A stretch of DNA of 57,204 nucleotides from Flavobacterium sp. (GCF_027484945.1 NZ_JAIXRZ010000020.1:1-57204); one strand, 5' to 3'. Positions 9,301 to 18,867 are shown, counted from the stretch's first letter. The notes: generated by a model not told the origin, from the letters alone. Translations and numbers: made by a program.

Positions 9301-11645
9301 CCCGAACTCCATTGAGAACCTATTCGAACAAAAATTTCAAAATAATACGTCACACCATTGGTCAATCCAGTGATATTTATAGTATTTCCACTCGAATTAT
9401 ACAGCACTTGATTAAAAGCTGAAAAAACGGGATTTGCGGTGTAGGCACTCCCATCACCAGAAGGAGTAAAAGAAATTCCCGAAGAATTGGTTACTACAAG
9501 AAGTACTTGATCAAAACATACAGTATTAGGATTTGCCCATTGAATTAATCCAGAACCGTTACCTGCAGTGCTCGATGCATTAGATACATTGTTTAATCCT
9601 ATAAGCTGCGTTAATGTTTTTGAAGTAGTAGAATAGACGGAATGGCTAGGACCATTAGAACGATACGTATATAGATCAAAAACATAGGTAATTCCTGGCG
9701 TCAAACCCGTGATAGTGGCACTAGTCCCCGTGCCGATATAGACAACCCTAGACAAAGGAGCCAAGCTTCCGTAAGTTGGCGCTAAAGAAAAATCGGTATT
9801 GAATGTTTGAGAAGTTGCCACAATAGTTCCAACTGGTTCTGGAGCTAAGCCCCCTGCCCTTGCCACGATAATATAGCCATCAAAAGGGCCACTAGCTGGG
9901 GCTGACCAAACTAGTTCTTGGGAAGAATTGGATGTACACCCTTTTGTTAAAGTTGATGGAGGTAAAGGTGCTTGTGGTGCAATAGTTTGTGAGCCACCAT
10001 TGGTTGTTGTTCCGGTTTTGGCGCCTATTGAAAAAATTAAATTAGCCGTAGTAATTGCATTTAACAACAGCGTGTTTCCAACTACAGCTGTAGCTGAAAT
10101 ATCTGCCGTTATAAAAATATACCCTGTTGTTCCACCAACTATCGACTGTGCTGTAAAAGCAGGAAACGTTTTAACTCCTGCAGTTCCTGGACTCGTTAAT
10201 GTACTTAATGTAATGTCTGCGACATCCAATAGATTATCAATTGAATAGCGCACTTTTAAATTCAATACATCCGCTGAGAGATAGGTGCCCGCTGTTACTA
10301 CATTGGCAATTCCTTGCAAACTAGTGGTAACTGTCGAACTAATTTGAAACTTAAATAATACATGATCCAAAGTGGCTTGAGGAACAAATGCTGGAGTTAC
10401 TTGTGTACCTAAATCGGCTATCGTATTAATTGCATTAACCACAGAAAGTACGGCAGCATTTGAGTTGACCGCCGAACAGGGAGCAGTACCTCCTAGCACA
10501 CAACGAAATTGATAGCCATTCATGGCAAAAGTTGCATTTGTAACATTCATTGTCGCTGTAGTGACCGTACTATAGGGCGCCGTATTGGTTAAATTTACCC
10601 AATTCACCCCATTATCGGTGGAAACTTGCCATTGATAAGACGTAGCGTTGGTTGCCCCAACTGAAAAAGTAGTGTTTTGCGCTGCTGCTATCGATTGATT
10701 TACGGGTTGCGATGTAATCGAAACCGGAGGATTTACGACTACTGCATAAGGCCCAACAGCCGATGCAGACCAACACCCTGTACCCGAAGTAGGATCATAG
10801 GCACGTACAAAATAATTTCCAGAGGAAGTAACCAGTAGCGGTGAAGCCGCATTATTTGCTGTTGATGTTCCTGTTGCTGTGGATTGCCAATAATGTACTA
10901 CCGGCGAAGTCGCCGTTCCGGAAAAAGTCAATGATGTTGATGAACAGGCAGGTGTTGTTCCTGAAATTGAACCCGAAGGTGTAGCAGGGGGCAAACATGA
11001 GGCTGAAGCAACGCCATCAATGATTACATTATCAATACTAAAAGTACCTCCACCGGCCTCAGCATTCCAACCATAAAAACGAAAGGTAATTGGGCCAGTT
11101 ATTACGTTATAAGCGGTGCCTAACGTGATTAAATTACCTGAATTTGCTCCTGTTGAAGCATCTACAACTTGAAAAACATTGGTGCCAACCACAGATAAAT
11201 TGGCGTTTGCGGGTGAAATACTTGCAGGTAAATTGGTGGTATAATCCAGTGATGAGCGAACCGCATACTGCCGTATTCCCGTCCCTGAACGTTGCGAGGT
11301 AAATGCAATTGAATTAATATCTATTTGATAACCCGCTTGAGGAGTAATAGTTACTTGATAATATTTTGCGGTGTTAATTGCGCCAGAGAAAACATCAGAA
11401 CCATTAATAGCTCCGGTATCCCATGCGATATATGAAAAACGAGCGGCTGCATTAGGATTAGCTGATACTCCAACCGATGAAAATGAACCAAAAGTGACAC
11501 CCGTTGCTGTTGGAACTGCAGTTGGATCAGTTGTTCCGGAAGTTGTAGTAACGTTGGTAAATGGGTAGGTAACATTAAATGCTTGACCCCATAGTTGACT
11601 TGATACAAAAATGGATATTATGAAAATTAACTTTCTTAATTTCAT
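6375..11645 (-). CDS. Giant secreted multidomain protein with T9SS type C-like sorting signal
   Basis: 1756 residues, function unknown. It starts with a signal peptide (MKLRKLIFIISIFVSSQLWGQ). The N-terminal 220 residues form a beta-rich domain ending in FSIDNVIIDG. Next come Ig-like domains (SITSQPVNQSIAAAQNTTFSV near residues 305-400), fibronectin type III-like domains (QELVWSAPASGPFDGYIIV; ITGLTPGITYVFDLYTY; INITGLTNGVTYYFEI), a domain beginning KTGDLLLIAYD, and a region of short beta repeats after GTNWFDCNNWS. The C-terminus (IQVLDVLGRTI to FVKVKLASGIIVTRKVLL) resembles the T9SS type C (ChiA-like) signal. No catalytic motif is evident. A surface adhesin or matrix role is an inference from architecture only. 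Thr/Ser/Asn-rich, as usual for such proteins. Confidence 0.85.
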   Translation of the reverse strand: MKLRKLIFIISIFVSSQLWGQAFNVTYPFTNVTTTSGTTDPTAVPTATGVTFGSFSSVGVSANPNAAARFSYIAWDTGAINGSDVFSGAINTAKYYQVTITPQAGYQIDINSIAFTSQRSGTGIRQYAVRSSLDYTTNLPASISPANANLSVVGTNVFQVVDASTGANSGNLITLGTAYNVITGPITFRFYGWNAEAGGGTFSIDNVIIDGVASASCLPPATPSGSISGTTPACSSTSLTFSGTATSPVVHYWQSTATGTSTANNAASPLLVTSSGNYFVRAYDPTSGTGCWSASAVGPYAVVVNPPVSITSQPVNQSIAAAQNTTFSVGATNATSYQWQVSTDNGVNWVNLTNTAPYSTVTTATMNVTNATFAMNGYQFRCVLGGTAPCSAVNSNAAVLSVVNAINTIADLGTQVTPAFVPQATLDHVLFKFQISSTVTTSLQGIANVVTAGTYLSADVLNLKVRYSIDNLLDVADITLSTLTSPGTAGVKTFPAFTAQSIVGGTTGYIFITADISATAVVGNTLLLNAITTANLIFSIGAKTGTTTNGGSQTIAPQAPLPPSTLTKGCTSNSSQELVWSAPASGPFDGYIIVARAGGLAPEPVGTIVATSQTFNTDFSLAPTYGSLAPLSRVVYIGTGTSATITGLTPGITYVFDLYTYRSNGPSHSVYSTTSKTLTQLIGLNNVSNASSTAGNGSGLIQWANPNTVCFDQVLLVVTNSSGISFTPSGDGSAYTANPVFSAFNQVLYNSSGNTINITGLTNGVTYYFEIFVRIGSQWSSGVEVACTPQNIVPTVLKTGDLLLIAYDNTVTGADDAIRLLSVVEINPGTRFLWANATYETGGMPAANVRTDKWYSCIATPDGNVPYLEFTYNGSIPIPAGSIFCITTASVGTGSTITAVDNLGSSYANFSIVGKTADGALLPSHGSVNVSSSSPDSMFLLQGYFSYNITGSTFVGTILSGVQDGGLWYNLSDDLTAISGINFRKSRKHPQLICASMQANTVTGAYEVSYNTSSSVYTIGSKPYLINSILNYTTNWSIGLGTCPAISPFSIAISDSFNKWTGSAGTNWFDCNNWSLLSIPDELTDVVVDNTAINDAVVDYTAPNSDTYSDLAKCNNLTVSGRKVQLQGNALNTLKVYGNLAISNSGVVDMDDANSSTIDGQLYLYGNWTNSVSNAAFEEGNGTVHFVGSAAQVINANLHSNFEQFYSIVLDNDFNTAVSNNLYASGNLELKINKILTIGTGDHVFAFKKLTNNGDIIVNNSGQLVQVDDTDTNDGDYTGMKFRLTRTAQAKHFDYIYWSAPTQNYLVTNLPTDYHYFWNPTYANTNGTLGNWITATGMMTSGNGYIARASNNASVPVALSATFTGKPNNGQLNASISRGNYDGVDYDADLTNPDNALTTRYDDNWNLIGNPYPSAIDAESFLVLNQSVIEGSLWIWKHGLDPTFSTSPFYNNYLYNYNPTSDYIKYNGLGSTEPDTFAGKIASGQGFMVNMLHTATTPNTVTFANSLRADASFMPYDNTDFFRSNWLTNQKHRIWLDFVNTTTGSKDRTLVGYASNATDGRDSLYDCIFKLTGDLSIYSLLQDEPFTIQGKGLPFTGNDSIPLGVNCNVNGTFDFAIYKTDGLFSGAQPIYLEDKATGNFHDLKASPFSVVLNKGTYNDRFVLHFALPGGSLLNAGYILTESVIASVNNQVIMVQSAQEEITEIQVLDVLGRTICTIQGNNTSLVLSTPPLAINSQTVFVKVKLASGIIVTRKVLL

Positions 11646-11672
11646 GCGATTTTTTCATTTTTTTTCAGCTTT

Positions 11673-11702
11673 TAAAAATACATCCAAATAACAGAAATTC
11701 AA
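11673..11702 (-). promoter_or_regulatory. Promoter of the giant secreted protein gene
   Basis: On the minus strand TTG (11702-11700), 19 bases, then TATTTTTA (11680-11673), one base off TAnnTTTG. It lies directly beside the recX -7 motif on the other strand. Confidence 0.45.
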
Positions 11703-11710
11703 TAGCTTTG
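11703..11710 (+). promoter_or_regulatory. Probable recX -7 promoter element
   Basis: TAGCTTTG matches TAnnTTTG, 40 bases before the recX ATG. I see no convincing -33 TTG at the expected distance. Confidence 0.4.
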
Positions 11711-11750
11711 TAATACTAAATTATTAACAAATCATCACTTAAAACATTGC

Positions 11751-12236
11751 ATGCTGCACTCAAATTCATCACTTTCTTTTAAAGAAATTGTGTCCAAAAT
11801 GGAATACTATTGTTCCTATCAGGAACGCTGTCATGCCGATGTAGCACAAAAACTTAGGGAATTTTCCCTTTCCAATGATGAAAAGGAGGAATTAATCGTT
11901 TCCTTATTGCAAAATAACTACTTGAATGAGGAACGGTTTGCACTATTGTTTTCGGTTAGTAAATTTCACCAAAAAAAGTGGGGTAAATTGCGTATTAAAA
12001 ATGAATTGAAAGCACGTCAAATTTCTGATTTTCTAATTCAAAAAGCGCTGAAAGAAATTAACTCCGATGAATATGACGCTACTTTTGATCTTTTGGCCGA
12101 ACATCAATGGGAACAGATTCGGGAACCCAATCCATTAAAAAAGAAAAAGAAATTTTGTGATTATCTATTGCGTAAAGGGTGGGAAACCGATCGAATACTT
12201 GAAAAAGTAACCGAATTAGAACGATTATCACAATAA
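11751..12236 (+). CDS. recX: Regulatory protein RecX
   Basis: Modulates RecA filament activity in recombination and SOS repair; cytoplasmic. 161 residues of repeated three-helix motifs typical of RecX: YCSYQERCHADVAQKL, then LLQNNYLNEERFALLFSVSKF, WGKLRIKNELKARQIS and FCDYLLRKGWETDRILEKV. The start is ATG 11751; the next in-frame ATG lies inside the first helix. It converges on the ketosynthase gene with only three bases between them and no terminator visible, so read-through antisense transcription into the biotin operon is possible. Confidence 0.92.
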   Translation: MLHSNSSLSFKEIVSKMEYYCSYQERCHADVAQKLREFSLSNDEKEELIVSLLQNNYLNEERFALLFSVSKFHQKKWGKLRIKNELKARQISDFLIQKALKEINSDEYDATFDLLAEHQWEQIREPNPLKKKKKFCDYLLRKGWETDRILEKVTELERLSQ

Positions 12237-12239
12237 ATT

Positions 12240-13412
12240 TTATAACGAAATCAGCAAGGTTACCGCATTACCACCAAAACCTACAGCATTCACCAATACA
12301 TTTTTTATTGGTTTATTAAGGGTAAAGGATTCGCTAAAAGGTGTTCCGAAAAATGTTTGTTCCTGCAGCATCAAAACCGCCAATTCAATACTTAACAAAC
12401 CGGAAGAGCCAAAAGTATGCCCAATTTTCCATTTGTTTGTGGTTAACAGCGGCATCGATTCACCAAATACTTTTTGAACTGCTTTATATTCGGATAAATC
12501 GCCTTTAATGGTTCCCGGAGCATGCATAACAATAGCATCCACTTCGGATAATGGCAAATCGCCTAAAGCCATTTTCATGGATTTTTGAAAACAAACCGCA
12601 TCTTCCGAAATTGAAATTGTATGTTCCAAATTATCGGTAGCAAAACCAACTCCCGTTATGTAAGCAATTGCATTGGGGTTATCGCGCTCTAATGCTACTA
12701 CACCCGCTCCTTCTCCCAAGACCATTGTATTGCGTATTTTATTTAAATCCATAGCTCTACAAGGAAATCCGTCGGTTTCTCGTGAATAAATTTTTATCGC
12801 ATTCATTTGAGCCAACGTAAAAGCAGTCAAAGGGGCCTCACTCCCTCCAGCAATAAATTGATCTGCCATTCCCGATTCAAGCCAAGCAACGGCATTCAAT
12901 ACGGCATGAAGGGCAGTTGAACATGTAATCGAGTGCGAAATTTCGGGTCCTGCCGACTTTAAGTCATGGGCTACCCAACTGGACACATTCCCCAATGTGG
13001 TAGTTGGAGAGCTTAGTGTTGCGGTTGAACCTGTAGTTATAAATTCGTGATGGTACTGTTCTAATAAATGGGTTGCTCCACGCGAGGATCCAATATTGAT
13101 TCCGATTGCATCCCCCGCCTGCCATCCTGCTTGCGCAACTACACGGCGACTGACATCCAAAGCCATAATTACGGTAGGATCTAAATTTTTGTATTTGGCA
13201 TCGGAATGGCGCAATTGATCAAGCCGTTTTTGCTCTTCTTCAGGTAATGGAGCCACCCAATACTCCTTTTCGCCAAAACATTGCCTCTGCATAGTTAGAG
13301 CATGTGAAGTATAGGCTTTACGAATAATCTCCCTAGTTGAACCCAAAGGCGATACAGTAGCTATAGCGGTTATGGAGATACGGTGTTTCACATGAAGTTT
13401 TTGATATTGCAA
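12240..13412 (-). CDS. FabF-like beta-ketoacyl synthase in the biotin operon
   Basis: Thiolase-fold condensing enzyme of the KAS I/II type. The catalytic triad is present: Cys164 in SITCSTALHA, His in VMHAPGTIKGD and His in KWKIGHTFGSSG, so it should be active. At 390 residues it is shorter than FabF (about 410). It lies 2 bases after the bioA stop codon as the last gene of bioF-bioD-bioA, so translational coupling is likely. Ketosynthases are not part of the four late biotin steps. By context the likely role is in making the pimeloyl-ACP or pimeloyl-CoA precursor. This is inference, by analogy with BioZ, which is a KAS III-like enzyme and a different subfamily. A fatty-acid or secondary-lipid role is the alternative. 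Confidence 0.9.
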   Translation of the reverse strand: MQYQKLHVKHRISITAIATVSPLGSTREIIRKAYTSHALTMQRQCFGEKEYWVAPLPEEEQKRLDQLRHSDAKYKNLDPTVIMALDVSRRVVAQAGWQAGDAIGINIGSSRGATHLLEQYHHEFITTGSTATLSSPTTTLGNVSSWVAHDLKSAGPEISHSITCSTALHAVLNAVAWLESGMADQFIAGGSEAPLTAFTLAQMNAIKIYSRETDGFPCRAMDLNKIRNTMVLGEGAGVVALERDNPNAIAYITGVGFATDNLEHTISISEDAVCFQKSMKMALGDLPLSEVDAIVMHAPGTIKGDLSEYKAVQKVFGESMPLLTTNKWKIGHTFGSSGLLSIELAVLMLQEQTFFGTPFSESFTLNKPIKNVLVNAVGFGGNAVTLLISL

Positions 13413-13414
13413 AG

Positions 13415-14686
13415 TTAGTTTATTTCCAACGCGCGCTCAACAATAGCATACACTTTTTCCAACTGTTCGTCGGTAATAATATAGGGTGGTAAAATATATA
13501 CAATATTTCCAACGGGACGCAATATCACCCCGTTTTTAATGAAAAAGTGATAGAGTCGGTTGCGGAAGTCACCATAATAACTTTCCTGCTCCTCCCGACA
13601 AATCTCCAGCGCAAAAATAACCCCTAAAACGCGCGTAGTTTGAACACGTGGATGGTTTTTTATCCTATCGGAAAAAGCCAAATGGCGTTGATGAATATGT
13701 TGAATGTTGGCTTGTATCGGTTCTGACTCCAATAATTTAAGACTCGCCAAAGCAGCTGCACAACCCGTTGGATTTGCAGTAAAGGTATGCCCATGAAACA
13801 AAGCTTTATTGACATCGGCATCTAAAAACCCATTGAATAGTTGCTGGGTAAATGTGGTAATCGCCATTGGAATAGTTCCCCCCGTTAACGCTTTTGAAAA
13901 ACACATCATATCGGGTTGTTCCGTTAAATGATCACAAGCAAAGTTTTTTCCGGTCTTTCCAAAACCGGTCATCACTTCATCGGCTATAGTGAATACCCCA
14001 TATGTACGGCATAACAAAATCATTTTGTCTAAAACTTCGGGAGAATACATCACCATCCCTGCGGCACCTTGACATAAGGGTTCGAAGATAAATGCAGCAA
14101 ATTCACCGGTCTGTAACTGTTCTTCCAACACCTGTAAGACATGGAGTTCTTGACCTTCAACCGGAACCGGTATTCGGCATACATCAACTAGTGACCCCTG
14201 AAAGGCTTCCGTAAAAAAAGTTATCCCGCTCGATGCCATTGCACCAAAAGTATCGCCGTGAAAGGCATCGTTAAAAGCCAAAATACGGCGGCGAACTTCC
14301 TTTTTATTATAAAAAAACTGCAAAGCTGCTTTAAGCGCCACTTCGACTGCAGTCGATCCGTTATCAGAATAAAAAACTTTTTTTTGGTTAGAGGGTAATA
14401 AAGTCAGCAACTTCTCCGATAAAACTACCGCTGGTTCATTGGTAAACCCACCAAACAATACATGTTCGAGTGTAGTTAATTGCTTGTAAATCGCCTCCGC
14501 CATTACCGAATTGGAATGCCCATAAGGATTTACCCACCACGACGCAATGGCATCAATATATTCATTGCCTTCTTCGTCCCACAACAAAGCTCCCTGACCT
14601 TTTACAATGGCAGGCAGTAACCCAATCGTTTGGTGTTGTGTATACGGATGCCAATTGTATAACTGGTCTTTTTCAGATAAATTCAT
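13415..14686 (-). CDS. bioA: Adenosylmethionine-8-amino-7-oxononanoate aminotransferase
   Basis: PLP enzyme that converts KAPA to DAPA using S-adenosylmethionine as amino donor. The N-terminal substrate-site motif WHPYTQH and the DAIASWWVNPYGHSN motif separate BioA from other class III aminotransferases. The PLP lysine is in MCFSKALTGGTIPM, and the aspartate that binds the PLP pyridine nitrogen is in IADEVMTGFGKTG. 423 residues, normal for the family. The spacer to bioD carries a 7-bp tandem repeat ending seven bases before the ATG (see 14694-14724). The second gene after bioF and bioD is thus followed tightly by the ketosynthase. Confidence 0.97.
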   Translation of the reverse strand: MNLSEKDQLYNWHPYTQHQTIGLLPAIVKGQGALLWDEEGNEYIDAIASWWVNPYGHSNSVMAEAIYKQLTTLEHVLFGGFTNEPAVVLSEKLLTLLPSNQKKVFYSDNGSTAVEVALKAALQFFYNKKEVRRRILAFNDAFHGDTFGAMASSGITFFTEAFQGSLVDVCRIPVPVEGQELHVLQVLEEQLQTGEFAAFIFEPLCQGAAGMVMYSPEVLDKMILLCRTYGVFTIADEVMTGFGKTGKNFACDHLTEQPDMMCFSKALTGGTIPMAITTFTQQLFNGFLDADVNKALFHGHTFTANPTGCAAALASLKLLESEPIQANIQHIHQRHLAFSDRIKNHPRVQTTRVLGVIFALEICREEQESYYGDFRNRLYHFFIKNGVILRPVGNIVYILPPYIITDEQLEKVYAIVERALEIN

Positions 14687-14693
14687 ATATTTT

Positions 14694-14724
14694 AGAGAAA
14701 AGAATAAAGAGAATAGAGAAAAGA
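14694..14724 (-). repeat. 7-bp tandem repeat before the bioA start
   Basis: On the plus strand AGAGAAA AGAATAA AGAGAAT AGAGAAA AGA: 31 bases, 4.4 units, each unit beginning AGA. It ends 7 bases from the bioA start codon, the same layout as at atpC. Confidence 0.7.
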
Positions 14725-14770
14725 CCTAAACGTATGAACTCTTTTTTCTAGCTTCTTATTTTTTTACTTA

Positions 14771-15391
14771 TTATTCTAATTGCAATAACGTATCACGGAA
14801 TTGCTCGGCGTAATCGCGCACTACATTGGCATCAAAATAGGGTTCATTATTAATTCGTCCTAAAAATGGAACGGCAGTTTTATGTAAAATTATTGATTCT
14901 GTTGAAGGATTTTCATCTCCAGAAAAAATAATTCCGGCAATATTTAAATGACGCGCTTGCAATGCTTCTACAGTTAATAAGGTATGGTTAATACTTCCCA
15001 AATAATGACGCGACACTACAATTACTTGATAATCTGCACGAATCAAGTCGATTACACAATCGGAGGTATTAATTGGTACAAATACGCCTCCAGCACCTTC
15101 AATTACCAAATGATTATCGGTTTGAGGTTCATGAATTTGTGCTAATTCAATTGAAACACCGTCTATTTGTGCTGCATAATGTGGACTCGCAGGGGTATGT
15201 AAAGCAAAGGCATTCGGGTGGAATTGGGTTTTGGTATTCGACACCCTGCGTTGTACTTTGTGTGTATCGCTATCTTCCAAATCACCGGCTTGAATTGGCT
15301 TCCAATAATCGGCTTCAAGGGCTTCTGTAACAATAGCAGCAGCAACCGTCTTTCCTACATCGGTACCTATTCCTGTAATAAATAATTTCAT
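14771..15391 (-). CDS. bioD: Dethiobiotin synthetase
   Basis: ATP-dependent carboxylation and ring closure of DAPA to dethiobiotin. The P-loop is at the very N-terminus (FITGIGTDVGKT, residues 4-15). KPIQAGDLEDSDT carries the conserved catalytic lysine and acidic residues, and VIEGAGGVFVPI is the second conserved loop (EGAGG). 206 residues, near the usual 210-230. Middle gene of the biotin operon; no separate promoter motif is seen in the 113-base spacer from bioF, which suggests co-transcription. Confidence 0.96.
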   Translation of the reverse strand: MKLFITGIGTDVGKTVAAAIVTEALEADYWKPIQAGDLEDSDTHKVQRRVSNTKTQFHPNAFALHTPASPHYAAQIDGVSIELAQIHEPQTDNHLVIEGAGGVFVPINTSDCVIDLIRADYQVIVVSRHYLGSINHTLLTVEALQARHLNIAGIIFSGDENPSTESIILHKTAVPFLGRINNEPYFDANVVRDYAEQFRDTLLQLE

Positions 15392-15504
15392 GGATACAAT
15401 TTTTTGACAAATTTCGGGAAGTCGGCTGAATTTACCATCCTATTTTAACGAAAGCTTATTATTTAAAGAAATTCTTTGAGACTAGATAATTCGAAGGAAT
15501 ATTC

Positions 15505-16665
15505 CTATCGAAATAAAAGGCTTGTCAACTGCTCCAAAACTGCAGTTATTGCTTCCAAAGGGGTGTTGGCATGTAAGCAAAAACGAATGCGTTCTTGCCC
15601 TTCGGGAATCGTTGGCGAAAGTATGGGTTTAACCTCAAAACCTGTAGCTTGTAATGACTGTGCTAATTGGCGCACATTTTCATTTCCCGGAATAATTACG
15701 CAATGAATCGCCGATTTAGAATACACAAAAATAGGCTGGAGTCCGAGTCGCTTTATTTCTTGATTCATGTGTACAATACGCGATTGTAAAGCCGTCACTG
15801 TTTTTTTCTCTTGTTGCAAAAATTGATAACCCATATAAATGGTAGCCACCGAGTGAGGTGACAAACCGGTAGTATAAATAAAACTTCGGGCGTAATTAAC
15901 TAAATACGACTGCAAGTCACGACTCCCCAAAACTGCAGCTCCATGACAACCTAATCCTTTACCAAAGGTCACAATTCGAGCAAAAATGCGTGAATGCAAT
16001 TGCAAATACTGAGCAACGCCTTCTCCATAGTCGCCCATAACACCTAAGGCGTGGGCCTCATCGACAACTAAATAGGCTTGATTGCGCTCACATAACTTGA
16101 CCATGGCCTCTAGAGGTGGAGTATCGCCATCCATAGAATAAACGGATTCTAGAACAACGTAAATCTCAAAGTAATTTTCTTTTTGACGTGCTAAATTCCA
16201 TTTTTCCAAAAGCCGCTGTAAAGCACCGGGGTCATTATGATCGAACTTAAAGGACTTGGCCAAACTCAATTGCAAACCGTCGCGGATAGAAGCGTGGCAG
16301 TTTTCATCATACAAAATAACATCGCCTCGTTGGGGAACCGCACTAAAAAACCCAACATTAGCATCATAACCTGAGTTAAAAAGCAACGCGGATTCAGTTT
16401 GATGAAATGCTGCGATACATGCTTCGGTTTCAGTATAAAGCGGATAATTTCCTGAAATTAAGCGCGAACCCGTTGCCCCATTTTTTTTTAGGTTACGAGC
16501 GATCAATAAGTCGTGAACGGCATCAAAAAGAGAACTATTTTGTGCAAACCCAAGGTAATCATTCGAAGAAAAATCAACCTCTTGACCATAGGAAGGCAAA
16601 TGGCGTAACGCTTGATTTTCTTGTCGGAAATGTAATTTTTGTTGTAATTTTTGCGGCAACTTCAT
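15505..16665 (-). CDS. bioF: 8-amino-7-oxononanoate synthase
   Basis: PLP-dependent condensation of a pimeloyl thioester with alanine, the first committed biotin ring step. Alpha-oxoamine synthase hallmarks: FSSNDYLGF near residue 30, NGATGSRLISGN, VVDEAHALGVMGDYGEG, and the PLP lysine in VTFGKGLGCHGAAV. 386 residues, normal for BioF. The start at ATG 16665 lies four bases after a -7 promoter motif, so its mRNA is probably leaderless. First gene of bioF-bioD-bioA-ketosynthase. A minor alternative would be the related Kbl or serine palmitoyltransferase families, but the bio context makes BioF most likely. Confidence 0.95.
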   Translation of the reverse strand: MKLPQKLQQKLHFRQENQALRHLPSYGQEVDFSSNDYLGFAQNSSLFDAVHDLLIARNLKKNGATGSRLISGNYPLYTETEACIAAFHQTESALLFNSGYDANVGFFSAVPQRGDVILYDENCHASIRDGLQLSLAKSFKFDHNDPGALQRLLEKWNLARQKENYFEIYVVLESVYSMDGDTPPLEAMVKLCERNQAYLVVDEAHALGVMGDYGEGVAQYLQLHSRIFARIVTFGKGLGCHGAAVLGSRDLQSYLVNYARSFIYTTGLSPHSVATIYMGYQFLQQEKKTVTALQSRIVHMNQEIKRLGLQPIFVYSKSAIHCVIIPGNENVRQLAQSLQATGFEVKPILSPTIPEGQERIRFCLHANTPLEAITAVLEQLTSLLFR

Positions 16666-16669
16666 AATT

Positions 16670-16677
16670 CAAATATA
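16670..16677 (-). promoter_or_regulatory. -7 element of the biotin operon promoter
   Basis: Minus-strand TATATTTG, then AATT, then the bioF ATG. The usual distance from the G to the transcription start (about 4-6 bases) would put +1 on the ATG. The -33 region is weak (TTTA in place of TTTG). Confidence 0.6.
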
Positions 16678-16746
16678 CAGGTTTTATAGAGTAAGCCATT
16701 AAACAGTAATTGGGACATAAAAATAACACTTACAAATCTCCTATAA

Positions 16747-16777
16747 AAAAACCCGACACAGAATTGTATCGGGTTTT
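16747..16777 (-). terminator. Terminator of atpD-atpC
   Basis: AAAACCCGA paired with TCGGGTTTT around a 12-base loop; on the minus strand it ends in a T-rich run, 22 bases past the atpC stop. Confidence 0.85.
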
Positions 16778-16798
16778 ATATCGTATAATTGGACGGCA

Positions 16799-17080
16799 TT
16801 AATCGGCCAAAACAATAACTTTATTATCTTTCATTTCAATCGTTCCGGAGTTGATGGCGATACTGTAGTTTTGGTCGTTAATTTTGGTAAAACGACTTTT
16901 TACAGATTCATCAAAATGAAAAGATGAAGCGGTAATTTTAACGGCACCGTCTTTTAAAATTGAAACTATTGGAGCGTGGTTATTTAAAAGTTGAAATGAC
17001 CCTTCAACACCAGGAAGCGTTACTGCTGTAACTTCTCCTTTAAACAACGTAGCCTCGGGTGATACTATTTCTAAAATCAT
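16799..17080 (-). CDS. atpC: ATP synthase subunit epsilon
   Basis: Rotor-stalk subunit of the F1 sector that couples and regulates catalysis. Only the N-terminal beta-sandwich domain is present: MILEIVSPEATLFKGEV, then LPGVEGSFQLLNNHAPIVSILKDGAV, the diagnostic region, with NHAP. At 93 residues it lacks the C-terminal two-helix inhibitory domain of the E. coli protein (about 139 residues). The short form is known in Bacteroidota, so this is not a truncation. It follows atpD after a 75-base spacer that contains a 7-bp tandem repeat, and ends at a clear terminator. Confidence 0.96.
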   Translation of the reverse strand: MILEIVSPEATLFKGEVTAVTLPGVEGSFQLLNNHAPIVSILKDGAVKITASSFHFDESVKSRFTKINDQNYSIAINSGTIEMKDNKVIVLAD

Positions 17081-17086
17081 AACTTG

Positions 17087-17117
17087 AGTGATTAGTGATT
17101 AGTAATTAGTGAATAGT
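17087..17117 (-). repeat. 7-bp tandem repeat before the atpC start
   Basis: On the plus strand AGTGATT AGTGATT AGTAATT AGTGAAT AGT: 31 bases, 4.4 units. It ends 6 bases before the atpC ATG, in the ribosome-binding region. Confidence 0.8.
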
Positions 17118-17155
17118 ACAGTACTGTTAACTGCGACTGTGCACTGGTTACTCAA

Positions 17156-18670
<1,515 letters not shown>

Positions 18671-18728
18671 TTATGTATTTATAGAATAGCGAATTAAATT
18701 TGAAAAAAAGTCGGTTTTTTTTCGAGTG

Positions 18729-18758
18729 CAAAGATACATTTTCAAAATATAAAATCAA
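18729..18758 (-). promoter_or_regulatory. Promoter of atpD-atpC
   Basis: Minus-strand TTG (18758-18756), 19 bases, TATCTTTG (18736-18729): an exact consensus match, followed by a leader of about 55 bases. Confidence 0.8.
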
Positions 18759-18843
18759 TAGTAAAAAGTGATTTTTTTAAGCCTTTTTTGATTTTTTCAA
18801 ATCATATTCCACAAACCACCAACAATACACTATAAAAACAAAA

Positions 18844-18867
18844 AAACCACCGTAAAAACGGTGGTTT
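18844..18867 (-). terminator. Terminator of the TonB-receptor/SGNH operon
   Basis: AAACCACCGT paired with ACGGTGGTTT, 4-base loop, with a minus-strand T-run beyond; 22 bases past the SGNH stop codon. Confidence 0.85.
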
